A stretch of DNA of 64,000 bases, taken from positions 3,501,001-3,565,000 of the forward strand of contig CAMRHE010000168.1 in the NCBI GenBank assembly GCA_947044405.1, read 5' to 3'. The notes beneath the pieces were generated by a model. That model searched no databases and was not told the DNA's origin. It was given only the letters and a program-made list of their open reading frames with translations. The DNA is from Leptodactylus fallax. Its lineage: Eukaryota; Chordata; Amphibia; Anura; Leptodactylidae. Of the stretch, positions 10,139 through 21,800 are shown one piece after another; within the stretch, counting starts at the first letter, position 1, and each line of letters starts with the position of its first letter. Both the position numbers and the translations under genes were made by a program.

Positions 10139-13100
10139 GTCCTTTAATAGTCCAACAATGGGGAAATTCAGTGTGTTACAGCAGCAAAGATAAGCAGATA
10201 CGAATACAAATACAAACATGAACAGGAATGTTCCAAGGTAAGAGGCATTACATTGATAGTAGACAGACAGATAGGAAGTATCAGAGGAGGGGCGGGGGAT
10301 TTAACAGGCAGAAAGATATTTCAGTTCTCTGTGTGTATTGATCTCCGCTTAGGTCGGTGTTGGTTGTATAGCCTAACCGCGGGAGGAAAGACTTCTGATA
10401 GCGCTCCTTCTCACACTTAGGGTGGAGCAGTCGGTCACTGACAGTACTGCCCAGCGCGATCACGGTCTCATGCATGGGTTGGACCTTCTTCTCCCGCATG
10501 GAGCTCACTACAGACATTATCCTTCTGTTACTCACCACCTGCACTGGGTCCAGGGGGCTCCCCAGGACAGAGCTGGCCCTTCTAATCAGCTTGTCAAGTT
10601 TCTTTCTGTCCCTGGTTGATATACTGCTCCCCCAGCAGCCACTCTGAAGAAGATGGCTGATGCCACTACCAAGTTGAAGAAAGTCCTAAGAAGTGCCCCC
10701 CGGATTCCAAAGGCTCTCAGCCTTCCTGTACAGAACCTCCATGTGATCTGTCCAGTCCAGCTTATTATTAAGGAGCAAACCCAGGTACTTATAGGTGTTC
10801 ACAATCTCGATGCCCGTCCCCAGGATGTCCACTGGTTTAGGAGGGCATCTGCATTTACGGAAGTCCACCACCATCTCCTTGGTCTTCCCCGCGTTACTCT
10901 TCAGGTGGTTCCGCTGGCACCAGTCCACAAAATCCCGGTTCAGTTCCCTGTACTTCCTGTCATCATCATCTGTGATGAGACCTACTATTGCAGAGTCATC
11001 AGAATACTTCTGTAGGTAGCAGCTAGATGAGTTGCACCTAAAATCTGCAGTGTACAGTGTGAAGAGGAAAGGGGCAAGAACTGTACCCTGAGGTGCCCAC
11101 GTATTACAGATCACAGTATCTGACACACAGTCTCAGGCTCTCACGTATTGAGGTCGATTTGTGAGGTAGTCTAGGATCCAGTTAGAGAGGTGGTGGTCCA
11201 CTTCAGCCAGCAAGGCCCAGCTTGTCTCTCAGTAACCCAGGCTGTATGGTGTTAAAAACACTGGAGAAATCAAAGAACATTATTCTCACCGTGTTGCCTG
11301 GTTTCTCCAGGTGAGACAGAGCCCTGTGCAGAAGGTGGATGATGGCATCATCTACCCCAATGCCCGGCCGATAAGCAAACTGGAGAGGGTCCATAGCGGG
11401 GCTCACTAGAGGGCGGAGATGTGTGAGAACCAATCTCTCTAAGATCTTCATCAAGTGGGATGTCAGTGCTACAGGTCTGTAGGTCCATAGGGTGAGGTTT
11501 CTTTGGAACTGGTACCACACAAGAAGATTTCCATAATTCAGGGACTATTTCCTGCCTCTGGCTCATATTAAACATGTATGTAATTATACCACAAAGCTGG
11601 TCCCCACAAGTCTTAATTAGCCTCGCACTGATGTCATCTGGCCCTGCGGCTTTCCTCGCCTTGATCTTTTTCATCTCCTTCCTCACCTGGGCCCTTGTGA
11701 AGGTCAGACTGTGGTCAGATATAGACGGATTTCTGGATTTAATGGTCTGTTGGGGGGTAGCCGCATGGGGTGAAGTGATTGTGGTGGGGGGAACTGAAGG
11801 ACATGCAGGGGAAGGAAGAGTTGGTGTGTGATCAAATCTGTTGAAGAATAGGTTTAGTTCATTAAGCCAATTAACATCTGCCTCAATCTGGCAGACAGAC
11901 TGTTTATGACCCGAAATTGACTTAAGCCCCTCCCAGACTCCCCTTATGTCTTTCCTTTCCATTTGCTTTTCCATTTTTTCCTTATAACTGGCTTTTCCCT
12001 GCCTGATTTGGTGCCTCAGCTCCTTTTGTACTTCCCTCAGCCCCTCCTTATCTCTTGTCCTGAATGCCATCTTTTTCTCCTTAAGTAGTGTTTTTATGTC
12101 AGAATTAATCCATGGTTTGTTGTTGGAAAAGCACCTCACCACTTTTGTGGGTACTGTGTTGTCGACACAAAAATTAATGTAGTCCGTTATGCAGTGTGTA
12201 AGTCCTTCTATATCTTCTCCATAAGAATCCTGCAGAACTTCCCATGCGGTTTTGTCAAAACAATCCCTCAGAGCCTCATCACTCTCCTCGGACAATATCC
12301 TCACTGTACGGGTGACAGCTGGTTCTCTACGTACAAGTGGCTTGTACACAGGTCGGAGATGCACTAGGTTGTGATCCGATCTTCCCAGGGGCAGTAGGGC
12401 TGATGAGTTTTATGTCTCCCTCGCATTGGCAAAGAACAAGTCCAGTGTTTTGTTGTCTCTTGTGTGGCAGGTTACATACTGTGTGAAACTGGGCAGTGTG
12501 GATGATGGAGAGACATGGTTGAAGTCACCCGACACAAGAAGGAGGGCCTGGGGGTGTCAAACTGCAGCTGGCTCACCGTGGCTTGTAGGACCTTGCAGGC
12601 AGCGTCAGCTTTCACGAGGGGGGGGGGGACATATGCTGCTATCACAATGACATGTGATAGTTCCCTTGGTAGATAGAAAGGTCTCATGCTCACAGCTAAT
12701 AGTTCAATGTCCTTACAGCAAGTTTGCTCCTTAATCACAATGTGCCTAGGATTACACCATCTATCATTCACAAATATTGCCAGCCCTCCTCCTTTCCTCT
12801 TACCACTCTCCCTTGTCCTGTCCGCTCGAAGGAGTTTAAAGCCATCCAAGGAGACAAGAGTGTCTGGAGTAACTTCAGTGAGCCAAGTCTCTGTAAGCAG
12901 CATCATGCTGCACACCTGAAACTCCTGATGATGCCTGGTGAGCACCCTTAGTTCGTCCATCTTGTTTACAAGAGATCTCATATTGCCCATAATGATGGAG
13001 GGGAGAGCTGGTCTGAAACGTCTCTTTTTAATCCTCTGTTGGGCTCCAGCCCTACACCCCCTTCCCCCTCCTTTTCCTTCTCCTGGGGGATGTCTGGGCT

Positions 13101-13362
13101 ATTGGAATGCCACCCTGCTGTGTCTCTAAGATGCAAAAGTTCCTCTCTGGAGTAGACAAAAGAATTGTCTGCAGACACAACAGTTCCCATTTGAAGCAGA
13201 ACAAAACAAACAAAAAGTATAACAAAGGTCCAATTCCAAGTTTTCATGTGTTTCTTCATAGTGCAAAGTCCCTTAAGTAGAGCGATAAAACAAGACAAAG
13301 AAAGAAAAATAAGATAAAGAATCAGAACTGCTGAAACAGGCTGCCACTCCAGCGGCGCCATC
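10091..13362 (-). mobile_element. L2-clade LINE, near full length
   Basis: Minus-strand LINE of about 3.27 kb inserted in hAT-C copy 1. The 3' end (low coordinates) is an ATT-repeat tail (10,083-10,138), typical of L2/CR1-group elements. The 5' end begins GATGGCGCCGCTGGAG near 13,362. Both boundaries are set by comparison with the unoccupied hAT-C copy at about 63,310-63,325, where the two flanks are contiguous. Coding domains run in the expected order: N-terminal extension, endonuclease, RT and C-terminal zinc-finger-like region. Confidence 0.88.
10281..13361 (-). pseudogene. L2 ORF2 (endonuclease-reverse transcriptase), frameshifted
   Basis: Single-ORF L2-type protein that would nick target DNA and reverse-transcribe its own RNA. 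Order on the minus strand: 13,361-12,978 has a hydrophobic signal-like stretch (WTFVILFVCFVLLQMGTVV) and YSREELLHLRDTAGWHSN; 12,990-12,472 has the endonuclease start (GNMRSLVNKMDELR, LLTETWL, LLRADRT) followed in another frame by VSGDFNHV and GRSDHNLVHLRPVYK; 12,364-11,348 has the linker and RT fingers (KAAGPDDISARLIKTCGDQL); 11,520-11,203 has YRPVALTSHLMKILERLVL, LQFAYRPG and FFDFSSVFNTI; 11,126-10,686 has APQGTVLAPFLFTLYT and the catalytic YSDD, then KYLGLLLNNKLDW; 10,544-10,281 has the C-terminal KCEKERYQKSFLPR. At least four shifts or stops separate these parts; YSDD and FSSVFNTI are slightly degenerate. Confidence 0.88.
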
Positions 13363-14095
13363 TATGGGGGGTTATATCATATATTTTATAATTGGGGGTA
13401 GCAGCAGGATGAGTGTGCAGGTGAGGACAATGTGGGTCGGGTGCCTGGAAAAGTGAGGAGCCAAAGATATCTGTGTTGCAAACTTTACAGAGACAAGTCA
13501 CAGCTTTAAGAAGTGGTCATCGCGGTCCAGAGGGAAGAGAAGGGAAATGTGAAGGATTAGTGAGAGACGTCACCTGTAAGTCATAAAATGTTACTGCACT
13601 GTATTCACCTAAATGATAGAGGATAAATACCTGATTGATGGGGGTCTGTCTGCTGAGACCCCCACTGAGCCTGAGAATTGGGTTTTTTTACCCACTGGGT
13701 GGGAATTCAGCCTGACCACAGCCACTTGGTGGATGGACGAACCCACGTGGCTCTCATTCACTTTAATGGGGAGTGCCAAAGATAGCCGAAGTACAGTACT
13801 CAGCTATCTGCGGCGCTCCTATTATAGAGAATGGGGGCCATGTGGACTCGTTCATCCACCAAGCAGAAGATGTGTGAAGTTACTTTCATTGTTAATACCG
13901 TGTTGTTGATCTGATACTGAATTAATACAGGAAGAAGATTTTCTTAAAAACTGTTTTATAACTTTGTGTATTGTGTATATTGTTCGACGATAACAGCATG
14001 GAAACTCAATTTTTTTTTTTTTTTTTTGGGGGGGGGGCGTCTTTCTATAGTCCGCCTCAGGCAGCAAAGAGGCTAGGTTCACCACTGCCTATAAC

Positions 14096-14500
14096 CACTA
14101 GCTGTTAGGGAGAGCAATGTCCGATAGGGCTCCCATTTCTGACACTGATATTCTCACATCATCACCAAACTTTGCAATTTTGTTTGGATGAAGAGAAACA
14201 GGAGTGGTTTTCCTTTTCTTGGATCCACTTCTGCCTCTTCTCTTTGTTTTCACCCAGCTCCTTGCCTGGTCTTCCAGATATCCCTCCAACTCTCCAACCT
14301 CCACATCTAACCCACTGATTGTCATTGGCCCTCACTGTAGCATTCCTGATCTTCCAGATCTCTAATTTGAGCTTCCAGATGGGCAACATGCTCACTTCTA
14401 CTACAGCAGTATTCACCCTGGAACTCTTGCTCCAGTAGTGCATACATATAGCATATTTTGAACTGAAGTAAATGTCCAATCTTGCTAGCCATTATCCAAA
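14096..14500 (-). pseudogene. CR1 ORF1 N-terminal part (continuation of copy B)
   Basis: On the minus strand, EVEHVAHLEAQIRDLEDQ is a leucine-rich coiled-coil segment like the one near the ORF1 N-terminus of CR1 elements. It is followed by a basic stretch (KTKRRGRSGSKKRKTTPVSL, 14,098-14,325) like the linker before the esterase domain. It lies directly beyond the hAT-C insertion, in the same orientation and order as the esterase remnant at 9,127-9,552, so both appear to be halves of one ORF1. Frames differ between the parts. The assignment is by position and motif style; it could be an unrelated ORF1 fragment. Confidence 0.55.
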
Positions 14501-15039
14501 TTACAATAAACAGTAAGGCTAAGGCCCCATGCAGTGATTCGTTGCAAAAAAAACACAGTGAAAAAGACTGCAGTGGAAATGCATTGTGGTTTTTTCCGCT
14601 GAGTTTTCCTTTACTGACTTTCTGCCCAGAAGGGCCAAGCTAGGTGAGTTCTTTACGTCTATTTAAAGTACTTTAGTACAATAAACCCCCCCTCAATTAG
14701 GTGCAAAACAAAGGAAAAAAAAGCGTTTTAAATTATCTCAGTAGTTCTTACACAAACTGCACACAGCAAAGAAACATGCTATACTCAATGTACAATGACT
14801 CAAACCGTCCACTCAAATCACACTCAAAAAAAAAAAATAGCATATACTTATTATTATTATATTATTATATAGAACATTTTCAGTGGTTATTTTTTTCTTT
14901 TTTTTTTAAAGCCAAGTCTTCATCACTTTTCAACTAGGCAAATAGCAACAAATGTGTCTCTCCAATAACAACAATCCTGGAGCACTTACAAGTCAAAACA
15001 GACTCATTTTTTTTTATAAAACCATTGCTTTTTGCAATA
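14501..15039. other. Non-coding: MITE fragment and A/T tracts
   Basis: 14,517-14,640 resembles the AAGGCCCCA / CATTGTGGTTTTT hairpin MITE seen at 23.1, 25.7 and 49.5 kb. The rest is A/T-rich with oligo-A and oligo-T runs. No coding signal is seen. Confidence 0.5.
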
Positions 15040-15041
15040 TA

Positions 15042-16675
15042 CAGTTGTGCTAAAAAGTTTACCTACCCCGGCAGATTTTTTTGTTTTTGGCCTTTTTTCT
15101 GAGAATATGAATGATAACACAAAAACTTTTTCTCCACTCATGGTTAGTGGTTGGTTGAAGCCATTTATTGTCAAACTTTTGTGTTTTCTCTTTTTAAATC
15201 ATAATGATAACCAAAAATATCAAAATGAACCTGTTCAAAAGTTCACATACCCTGGTGATTTTGGCCTGATAACATTCCCTAAGTTGGCACAAAGTGGTTT
15301 GAATGTCTACTACAGGTAACATCCTCACCTGTGACCTGTTAGCTTGTAATCAGTGTGTGTGCATAAAAGCTGAGTGAGTTTCTAGGATCCAGACAGACTG
15401 TTGCATCTTTTCTCTAGCCACTGTCGTTTCTGGATTGTGAGTCATGGGGAAAGCAAAAGAATTGTCCACGGATCTACGGGAAAAGGTAGTTGAACTGTAT
15501 AAAACAGGAAAGGGATACAAAAAGATATCCAAGGAATTGATAATGCCAGTTAGCAGTATTCAAACTGTGATTAACAAATGGAAACTCAGGGGTTCTGTAA
15601 AAACCAAACCACGGTCATGTAGACCAACCAAAATTTCAGCCACAACTGCCCGGAAAATTGTTTGGGATGCAAAAGAAAACCCACACATAACATCAGCTGA
15701 AATACAGGACTCTCTGAAAACTATCGTTGTGGCTGTTTCAAGATGCACAATAAGGATGCCCTTGAAGAAAAATAGGCTGCATGGTCAAGTTGGCAGAAGA
15801 AAGCCATTACTGCGCAAATGCCACAAAGAATCTCGCCTTCAATACGCCAAACAGCACAGAGACAAGCCTCAAAACTTCTGGAACAAGGTAATTTGGAGTG
15901 ATGAGACAAAAATCGAAATTTTTGGCCACAACCATAAACGTTACATTTGGAGAGGTGTCAACAAGGCCTATGATGAAAGGAACACCATTCCTACTGTAAA
16001 GCACAGAGGTGGATCACTGGGATGTGTGAGCTTCAAAGGCACAGGAAACTTGGTCAAAGTTGAAGGAAAGATGAATGCAGCATGTTATCAGCAAATACTG
16101 GAGGCAAATTTGCACTCATCAGCCAGGAAGCTGCGCATGGGACGTACTTGGACGTTCCAACATGACAATGATCCAAAACACAAGGCCAAGTCGACCTGTC
16201 ATTGGCTACAGAAGAAGAAAGTGAAGGTTCTGGAGTGGCCATCTCAGTCTCCTGACCTCAATATCATTGAGCCACTCTGGGGAGATCTCAAGTGCACAGT
16301 ACATGCAAGACAGCCCAGGAATTTACAGGAACTGGAGACTTTTTGCCAAGAAGAATAGGCAGTTTTACCATCTGAGAAATTAAAGAGCCTCATCCACAAC
16401 TACCATAAAAGACTTCAAGCTGTCATTGATGTTAGAGGGGGCAATACACGGTATTAAAAACTGGGGTATGTGAACTTTTGAACAGGGTCATTTTGATGTT
16501 TTTGGTTGTCATTATGATTTAAAAAGAGAAAACACAGAAGTTTGACAATAAATGGCTTCAACCAACCACTAACCATGAGTGGAGAAAAAGTTTTTGTGTT
16601 ATCGTTCATATTTTCTGAAAAAAGGCCAAAAAACCAAAAAATCTGCCGGGGTATATAAACTTTTTAGCACAACTG
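15042..16675 (+). mobile_element. Tc1-like transposon B, nearly intact
   Basis: 1,634 bp flanked by TA (15,040-15,041; 16,676-16,677). It has long terminal inverted repeats of about 210 bp starting CAGTTGTGCTAAAAAGTTTA at the left and mirrored at the right, ending around the AACCAAAAA / TTTTTGGTT boundary. This long inverted-repeat architecture is that of the Sleeping-Beauty-like group. The two arms differ at only a few positions by eye, which suggests a rather young insertion. Confidence 0.93.
15444..16457 (+). pseudogene. Tc1 transposase (family B), one nonsense codon
   Basis: DD34E transposase with a full-length frame of 337 codons interrupted only at codon 305, where TAG stands between CQEE and AVLPSEKLKSLI, probably from TGG. 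N-terminal paired-type helix-turn-helix lies at about residues 5-50 and a GRP-like box (SCRPTK) at 58-63. Catalytic residues are present: D153 (IWSDETKIEIFG), D241 (FQHDNDPKH) and E276 (PDLNIIEPLW), with 34 residues between the last two. Around residues 187-194 the usual glycine-rich block is about three residues shorter than in the other Tc1 copies of this window, an apparent in-frame deletion. ATG choice follows the family start (GKAKELSTDLREKVV). The missing C-terminus is about 33 residues, so a truncated protein would retain all catalytic residues. Confidence 0.92.
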
Positions 16676-16677
16676 TA

Positions 16678-17470
16678 ACCACTAGCAAGCAACTTTCCCC
16701 AAAAAAGGGTATTTTATGGAGTCTTTAAAATGTTAAAATGTACTCTGAGTTTTAGTGCGATGTATGGTTAAACTCAGAGTTTGTATCCATTGCGTGCAAT
16801 CTGTTTTTCCATAGACATAAATGTCACTTTCACTTTGACATAACCTCGGCAATTGCCGGCTTCACTACTGTACCAGAGCAGAGGTTGCTCTCCTGGGCTC
16901 GGCAGCAACTCCAGTAGGTGCTGTGGCCCGAACGCCCACTCATCTAGTAGTGAAGCCTGCTGCTTTCACACATGTGAGCTCCGATCCCTGATGCCGTAAG
17001 GAATGAGGACTTGCGGGCGGGAAATTATGTATGGAGAGAACATTAATGGGGAATTATACTGTGGGTGGGGGAATAGTAAGTAGTGTTAGAGTAGTCATTA
17101 TATAGTTAATTTCATATATAACCAAATATAATTTCATATAACCAAACATATATTTCTGTATCACTCATGTATTGTGAACCAATGTTACAAAATACTCTGT
17201 ATTCTGTATCACGTGACATCTTTTTGCTTTTTACCATTTTTGAATGAATTCTCATTTTTATACCGTAAACAACTTGTACTGCCAAGATTGGTGGAGGCCG
17301 TCTGACCAGATATGTCACAAGATATCGGTGAAGGATGCGAAGGAGTCAAGATTACGTCATCCATCATTGTTATGTAACATTCCATCTATTGTGTAACATG
17401 GGTTAAATATAATTTTATATTAATTCCCAGAAATGGTATGAGAAGGCACAACTGAGAAGGCACAATAATG
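16678..17470. other. Unassigned A/T-rich sequence
   Basis: No coding signal. An inverted pair (GGCTTCACTACT at about 16,859; AGTAGTGAAGCC at about 16,948) brackets a GC-richer 100 bp and may be a small foldback. Nothing else is recognised. Confidence 0.4.
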
Positions 17471-17474
17471 TTCC

Positions 17475-18050
17475 ATTCGTGTCCCCAGTATAATGCTCCT
17501 TAATGCCCTCACCCACAGTATAATGTCACGTTAGTATCCCATGCACAGTATAATGCCATGTTAGTTGCCCCTGTACAGTATAATGTCTCATTAGCCCCCC
17601 ACACAGTGTAATGCCATATTAGTGCCTCCTGCACAGTATAATATCACGTTAGTTGCCCCATACAGTATAATGCCACAATAGTCCTCCACACAGTGTAAAG
17701 CCATATTAGTGCCCCTGAACAGCATAATGCCATGTTAGTTCCCCCATACAGTATAATGCTAGATTAGTTGCCCCCGTACAATATAATGCCACGTTAGACC
17801 CCCACAGTGTAATGTCACCTTAGTGTCCCTTGCACAGAATAATGCCATGTTAGTCACCCCTGCACAGTATATTGCCACGTTAGTTGTCCCTGTACAGTAT
17901 AATGCCACGTTAGCCCCCCACACAGTGTAATGCCACATTAGTGCCCCAGCACAGTATAATGCCATGTTAGTCACCACCAGCACAGTGTAATGCCACGTTA
18001 GTCACCCCCCACACACAGTATAATGCCACATTAGTCGCTCACAGTTTAAT
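17475..18050. repeat. Minisatellite, ~30-bp unit, about 19 copies
   Basis: Degenerate tandem repeat whose unit reads approximately CACAGTATAATGCCACGTTA followed by GTGCCCC. On the other strand it becomes GGGGC-ACTAACGTGG-CATTATACTGTG, clearly related to the 31-bp units at 28.8, 34.5 and 62.8 kb. Spacing is 27-32 bp. Confidence 0.92.
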
Positions 18051-18125
18051 CTTAATTTTTCTGGTCTAAACCTGGTGTGCGTCTTATAGCCAGACGCGTC
18101 TTATAGTCCAAAAAATACAGTATAT
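18051..18125. mobile_element. Terminal part of a TA-flanked MITE
   Basis: The sequence ends in GCGTCTTATAGTCCAAAAAA and TACAGTA, a terminal repeat style widespread in vertebrate MITEs. The minisatellite abuts it, so the array probably lies inside this element. The opposite end was not found. Confidence 0.45.
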
Positions 18126-19160
18126 ACTGGACATGTTCAGCTCCGACCTTTACTTGATGGCGGACCCCAGTCAACGAACCTTTACTAAAAGTAGTTGGGT
18201 ACCCTTGCTCTATTGGCCTCAGCAGCCCATCATTTCTTGTGGACCATCATGGCAAAAACTGATGGTAAAAACTGATGACAGCTGATGACAACTTATGGTT
18301 TTGGAGTAGAAATTTGTAAAAAAGCCTGATGACAACTGATGCATTTTCACATCAGTTTTGGTATCAGTTGTAATGACTAAGGCACAAAAAAACTGATACT
18401 GATACAACTGATATATATGAACCTTAAGCATATACAATCCTGCCATCCCTTGACAGCCTCATTAAGCTCTATTCTTCAAGGGCTTCACAGAAATCTCCCC
18501 TGGCAACCACAGAGAGTGTGCATAACATTCAGTCCAAATAAGTTTTATTACAGACCGTCTTATGACTCTCACCAATCCTGTTGAAGCAGACCTGCATAAA
18601 TCCTGATTTGTAATGTTGGTCTGGAAATATATAGACCTAAACAAAAGTGTAGGCTGAATGGTGACAACAAACACCTCTCCGGTCTACTCTTTTAGTTGAG
18701 CAGAGAATTAAACTACAGTTTCCAAAGGGCAGAAGATCTGACCGTAAATCATTTGGGTAGCTGTGATAGCACAAGGCAAAAGTACCCTTAAGCACAGCAG
18801 CAGCCAAGGGAGCTAGTGGTAGATATATATTTACAGGATAAATCAACAGCACCTTAACTTGACTGAACCAGCCAATTATACATCCAGCCGCGTATACTAC
18901 TCAGTGTTTCTCACATGCCATTTGGCTTGGCATACATCATGCAGACAGGAAGCCAGAAAACCTTACAGGGCAGCAGATCTAGTATGACATGTCCTCATGT
19001 CATGCAGTCACATTCGACATCTCGACATGTCATTTAGATTAATAACAAGAAAACCCTTTGACTGGTCCTCTTTGGTCATATTATTGCTGGCAATAATCAT
19101 AAATTGAAAGTTTGAAAACTTCTCTCTATGCATGAACATTTGAAGTAAACTGATAAGTTT
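18126..19160. other. Unassigned sequence
   Basis: 18,245-18,420 is built of short AACTGATG / ATCAGTT direct and inverted motifs, a probable MITE. No open frame has a recognisable motif; the rest shows nothing. Confidence 0.35.
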
Positions 19161-19620
19161 AACCATTTCCTGACATCTGCCAGGTATTTAAATATGGCAG
19201 CAGCTCAGGAGCTAAGCAGCCATCACAGCTGCCTGATCTCCTCTATATTAGTGCCCGCACTGATCACGGGCATTTTCCTTCCTGGCGCCTCAGTCAAAGC
19301 TGACAGAGGTGCCATTTACCAAAGTGTTGGATCTTTTTTAAGGGATTAAATCATAAAAAAACCTATATGAATTTGGTATCCCTGTAATCATACTGATGCA
19401 TAGAATACAGGTGATATAATTTTGGTTTCATAGTGAACATCATAAAAACAAAGCTCATAAGAAAGTCGCACAAATGCAGTTTTTCTCCAATTCCACTCCA
19501 TTCTGGCACAACTGAGGTCTACCTAATGGAATGGTTGCAGCATCTAAAATCACAAAATTCCCAATTTGTTTTTAACTAGTAATTTCTCCATTTCTGTTAT
19601 ATCTAGAGCTTCAGTATTGG
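19160..19620. repeat. Fragment of the TTAACC-terminated dispersed repeat
   Basis: Starts like the element at 49,728 (CTGACATCTGCCAGGTATTT versus CGACATC...TCAGGTATTT; GCACTGATCACGGGCATT shared). It continues with GGTATCCCTGTAATCATACT, which parallels 52,452 (GGTATTGCCGTAATCGTACT). Truncated; the right end is not defined. Confidence 0.6.
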
Positions 19621-21573
19621 TAGTGTATAAAAGCTGAGACTTACACTTTTCAATGTGTTATAAAAGCGGAGATAAAACAGAGATTTAAAGTGACACCCTT
19701 CTTTGGCATTTGCTGTATGTTGTATATATTGGCATGGCAGGTTGAATGCGGGACAGATCTTACTAGTAATGCGTAGTTATTGTGTTGCTAGGGAGAACTT
19801 TATAACTTGTTTTTGTTGAAAGAAAGTACAATAGGTTAATAAAGTATATAAGGGGTTCAGCAAATCACTCCGTACATAATAGCAAAACAAAAGTCCTTAA
19901 TAAAAGTTGTTTAGTGTATCAAAAATAAAAATAAATACACATAATTGGTATTATTACATCCATAATAACCATCACAAGCTAAAAATAAAAATACTTTTAA
20001 AAAGAAAGGTATCATTTAGTAAATTCTGCTATTCTCATGGGGAGACAGATCAGAAGTCTTGTAAATTGCTCTTATGAGAAAGGGTAAACCTCTAAAGGCA
20101 GTGGTCACACATTGCAAATTCGTAGTGGGTGAGCCGCAAGTAAAGTCACCAGCAGTTAACCTGCTGCAAATTTTAGATGGCAGTGAAATAGATAAGATTT
20201 CAACAAATCCCATCAACACGCTGCGGAAAAAGTGTTTTGCTTTGCAGGTTTGGAACTCGAGACATGTAAAATATTGCTGCAAATTCCACAGCGGTTTGAA
20301 ATTCAAAAATAAGATGAAAAAAATTGGAATTGTGGAATTCCTGATTTAAACATCAAAGACCCCCTTTTTTAATGCTTCTATATAGTTATATAACTGTTTT
20401 TGCATAATATTGTACTACCATCTTAGTGAGCATGGTAATATCCTGGTATTACATTTCTAAACTCAACTATGCAACTTTACAACAGATAAAAAATATGTTT
20501 TTATGGATGCCTACTAGATGTAATACGGTACACTTTGCATGTGTTAAAAGAAAAAAAGGGACAGATTTGCAGTATACAATCTGCCTTTGTGATGATTGCA
20601 TATTGTGGCATTTCTAGCCCATATGGATCAGGAAGACATAGAAAAGGAGACATTTGACCTTCAGAAGCATGCAAATGTGTAACTAGACTTTCACTTTTAC
20701 TGCTAGGGAAGTCACAGTATGACTTCTCCAGCAGTTTTACAAAGCAGTGATTAAAATCCATGTTGACTTCAGGAATTGTGGAGAATTTTTCACACTGCCA
20801 TTTTAGGAGTCTGAACTTGTATGTTTCCAGTCTCTTCGATAGCTGCTGGCTAGCCTCCACTCATTAGCACCTATGACTCAATTGCTGATCATTTAAGAGA
20901 ATGTTGTTAATTTACAGCCAAGAGCTATGTATAAGAAAGGCTTGAAACCTTTTTGCTCATGCCATTGTTAATCGTACGATAAAGTCATAAAGATGATTTG
21001 AAAAGGTCTAAACGTGGCTCTCTGTCAGCCGCATTAGAAAGTCTTATATTCTGGCACTAAGAAACCTTGATCATGCCAGATCCAATAAAGGATAGTTTCG
21101 CTAGCGGTGTTTGAGTTCAGGGTTTATATAGCATCACATTTTACATATACTAGTATGTCTATATTTATTACAGTAGGATATTAGCATCTATGAATTAAAA
21201 TTATATTTTACATTGAATTAAATTAAACATGACTTCCGAAATTATAACAAAATATACAAAAGATAATAAGAAAGGCTGCATAACAGTATAAATATGTGCT
21301 GAAAACATGGCACAAGGAAGAAGCAATGTACTATAAATGACCATTTAAAACTGCCCTCTACAATAATGCAGCCATGCCAAATGCATGATGTTTTAATGAC
21401 AATGGCCATGGAAAGATGCTCAAGTGATAAATAATTTGTAGAGAAAAAAAGGCTGAAACTAATTTTTATAATTTAAGCAACACACTTTAAGGGTCCCTGA
21501 TGTGAGGCCCAGAACATATAACAAATCGATCGGTGCTTGTTTAATGGAAATACACACTGGAAATCTTTTCCGG
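19621..21573. other. Unassigned, possibly single-copy sequence
   Basis: Almost 2 kb with neutral composition and no transposon motif that I recognise. Open frames at 20,016-20,349 and 20,501-20,860 have no domain signature, no supporting splice context and no codon pattern. This is one of the few stretches that could be ancestral host sequence. Confidence 0.4.
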
Positions 21574-21800
21574 AATGTGGGGCCTTAGCCTGAGGTTAAG
21601 GTTTTTTTGTTGCAGATTTTGTTGCATTTTTTTTTTTAGCCAAATCTAGAAATGAATTGAGTAAAAAGAAGAAGTATACTTTTCTGCCTAGATATTTCCT
21701 ATTTCTTCTGTAACCATTATTAGGGTTGGTTTAAAAAAAAAAAAAAAAAATGCAACAAAAGAAGTAGTGTTTCCGCAACATGGGGCCTTAGCCTAAGGTC
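21574..21800. mobile_element. GGGGCCTTAGCC-type MITE
   Basis: TGTGGGGCCTTAGCCTGAGG occurs at the left and ATGGGGCCTTAGCCTAAGG at the right in direct orientation, with a TTGTTGCATTTTTT / AAAAAAATGCAACAAAA inverted pair between them. A related copy starts at 51,012. No coding capacity. Confidence 0.55.

Larger units (their letters stand above)
9553..14087. mobile_element. hAT-C copy 1, non-autonomous, carrying an L2 LINE
   Basis: An element of 4,535 bp flanked by the 8-bp duplication CCTATAAC (9,545-9,552 and 14,088-14,095). Ends are CAGGGGCACACCGC and the inverse of GGTTCACCACTG, with CCGCCTCAGGCGG-like sequence close to both ends. CAG...CTG ends plus an 8-bp duplication identify a hAT-superfamily element. 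It has no transposase. About 3.27 kb is a later L2 LINE insertion (10,091-13,362), so the element proper is only about 1.26 kb. An internal inverted repeat pairs TTGGTGGATGGACGA (13,723-13,738) with the inverse copy ending TCATCCACCAAG near 13,860. A second copy begins at 62,035. Comparison shows this copy lost about 540 bp and about 190 bp present in the other. Confidence 0.88.

Noticed and set aside
20016..20860. Open frames of 91-119 codons as host exons
   Set aside because: No domain, splice-site pattern or codon bias; lengths are within chance for this amount of sequence.
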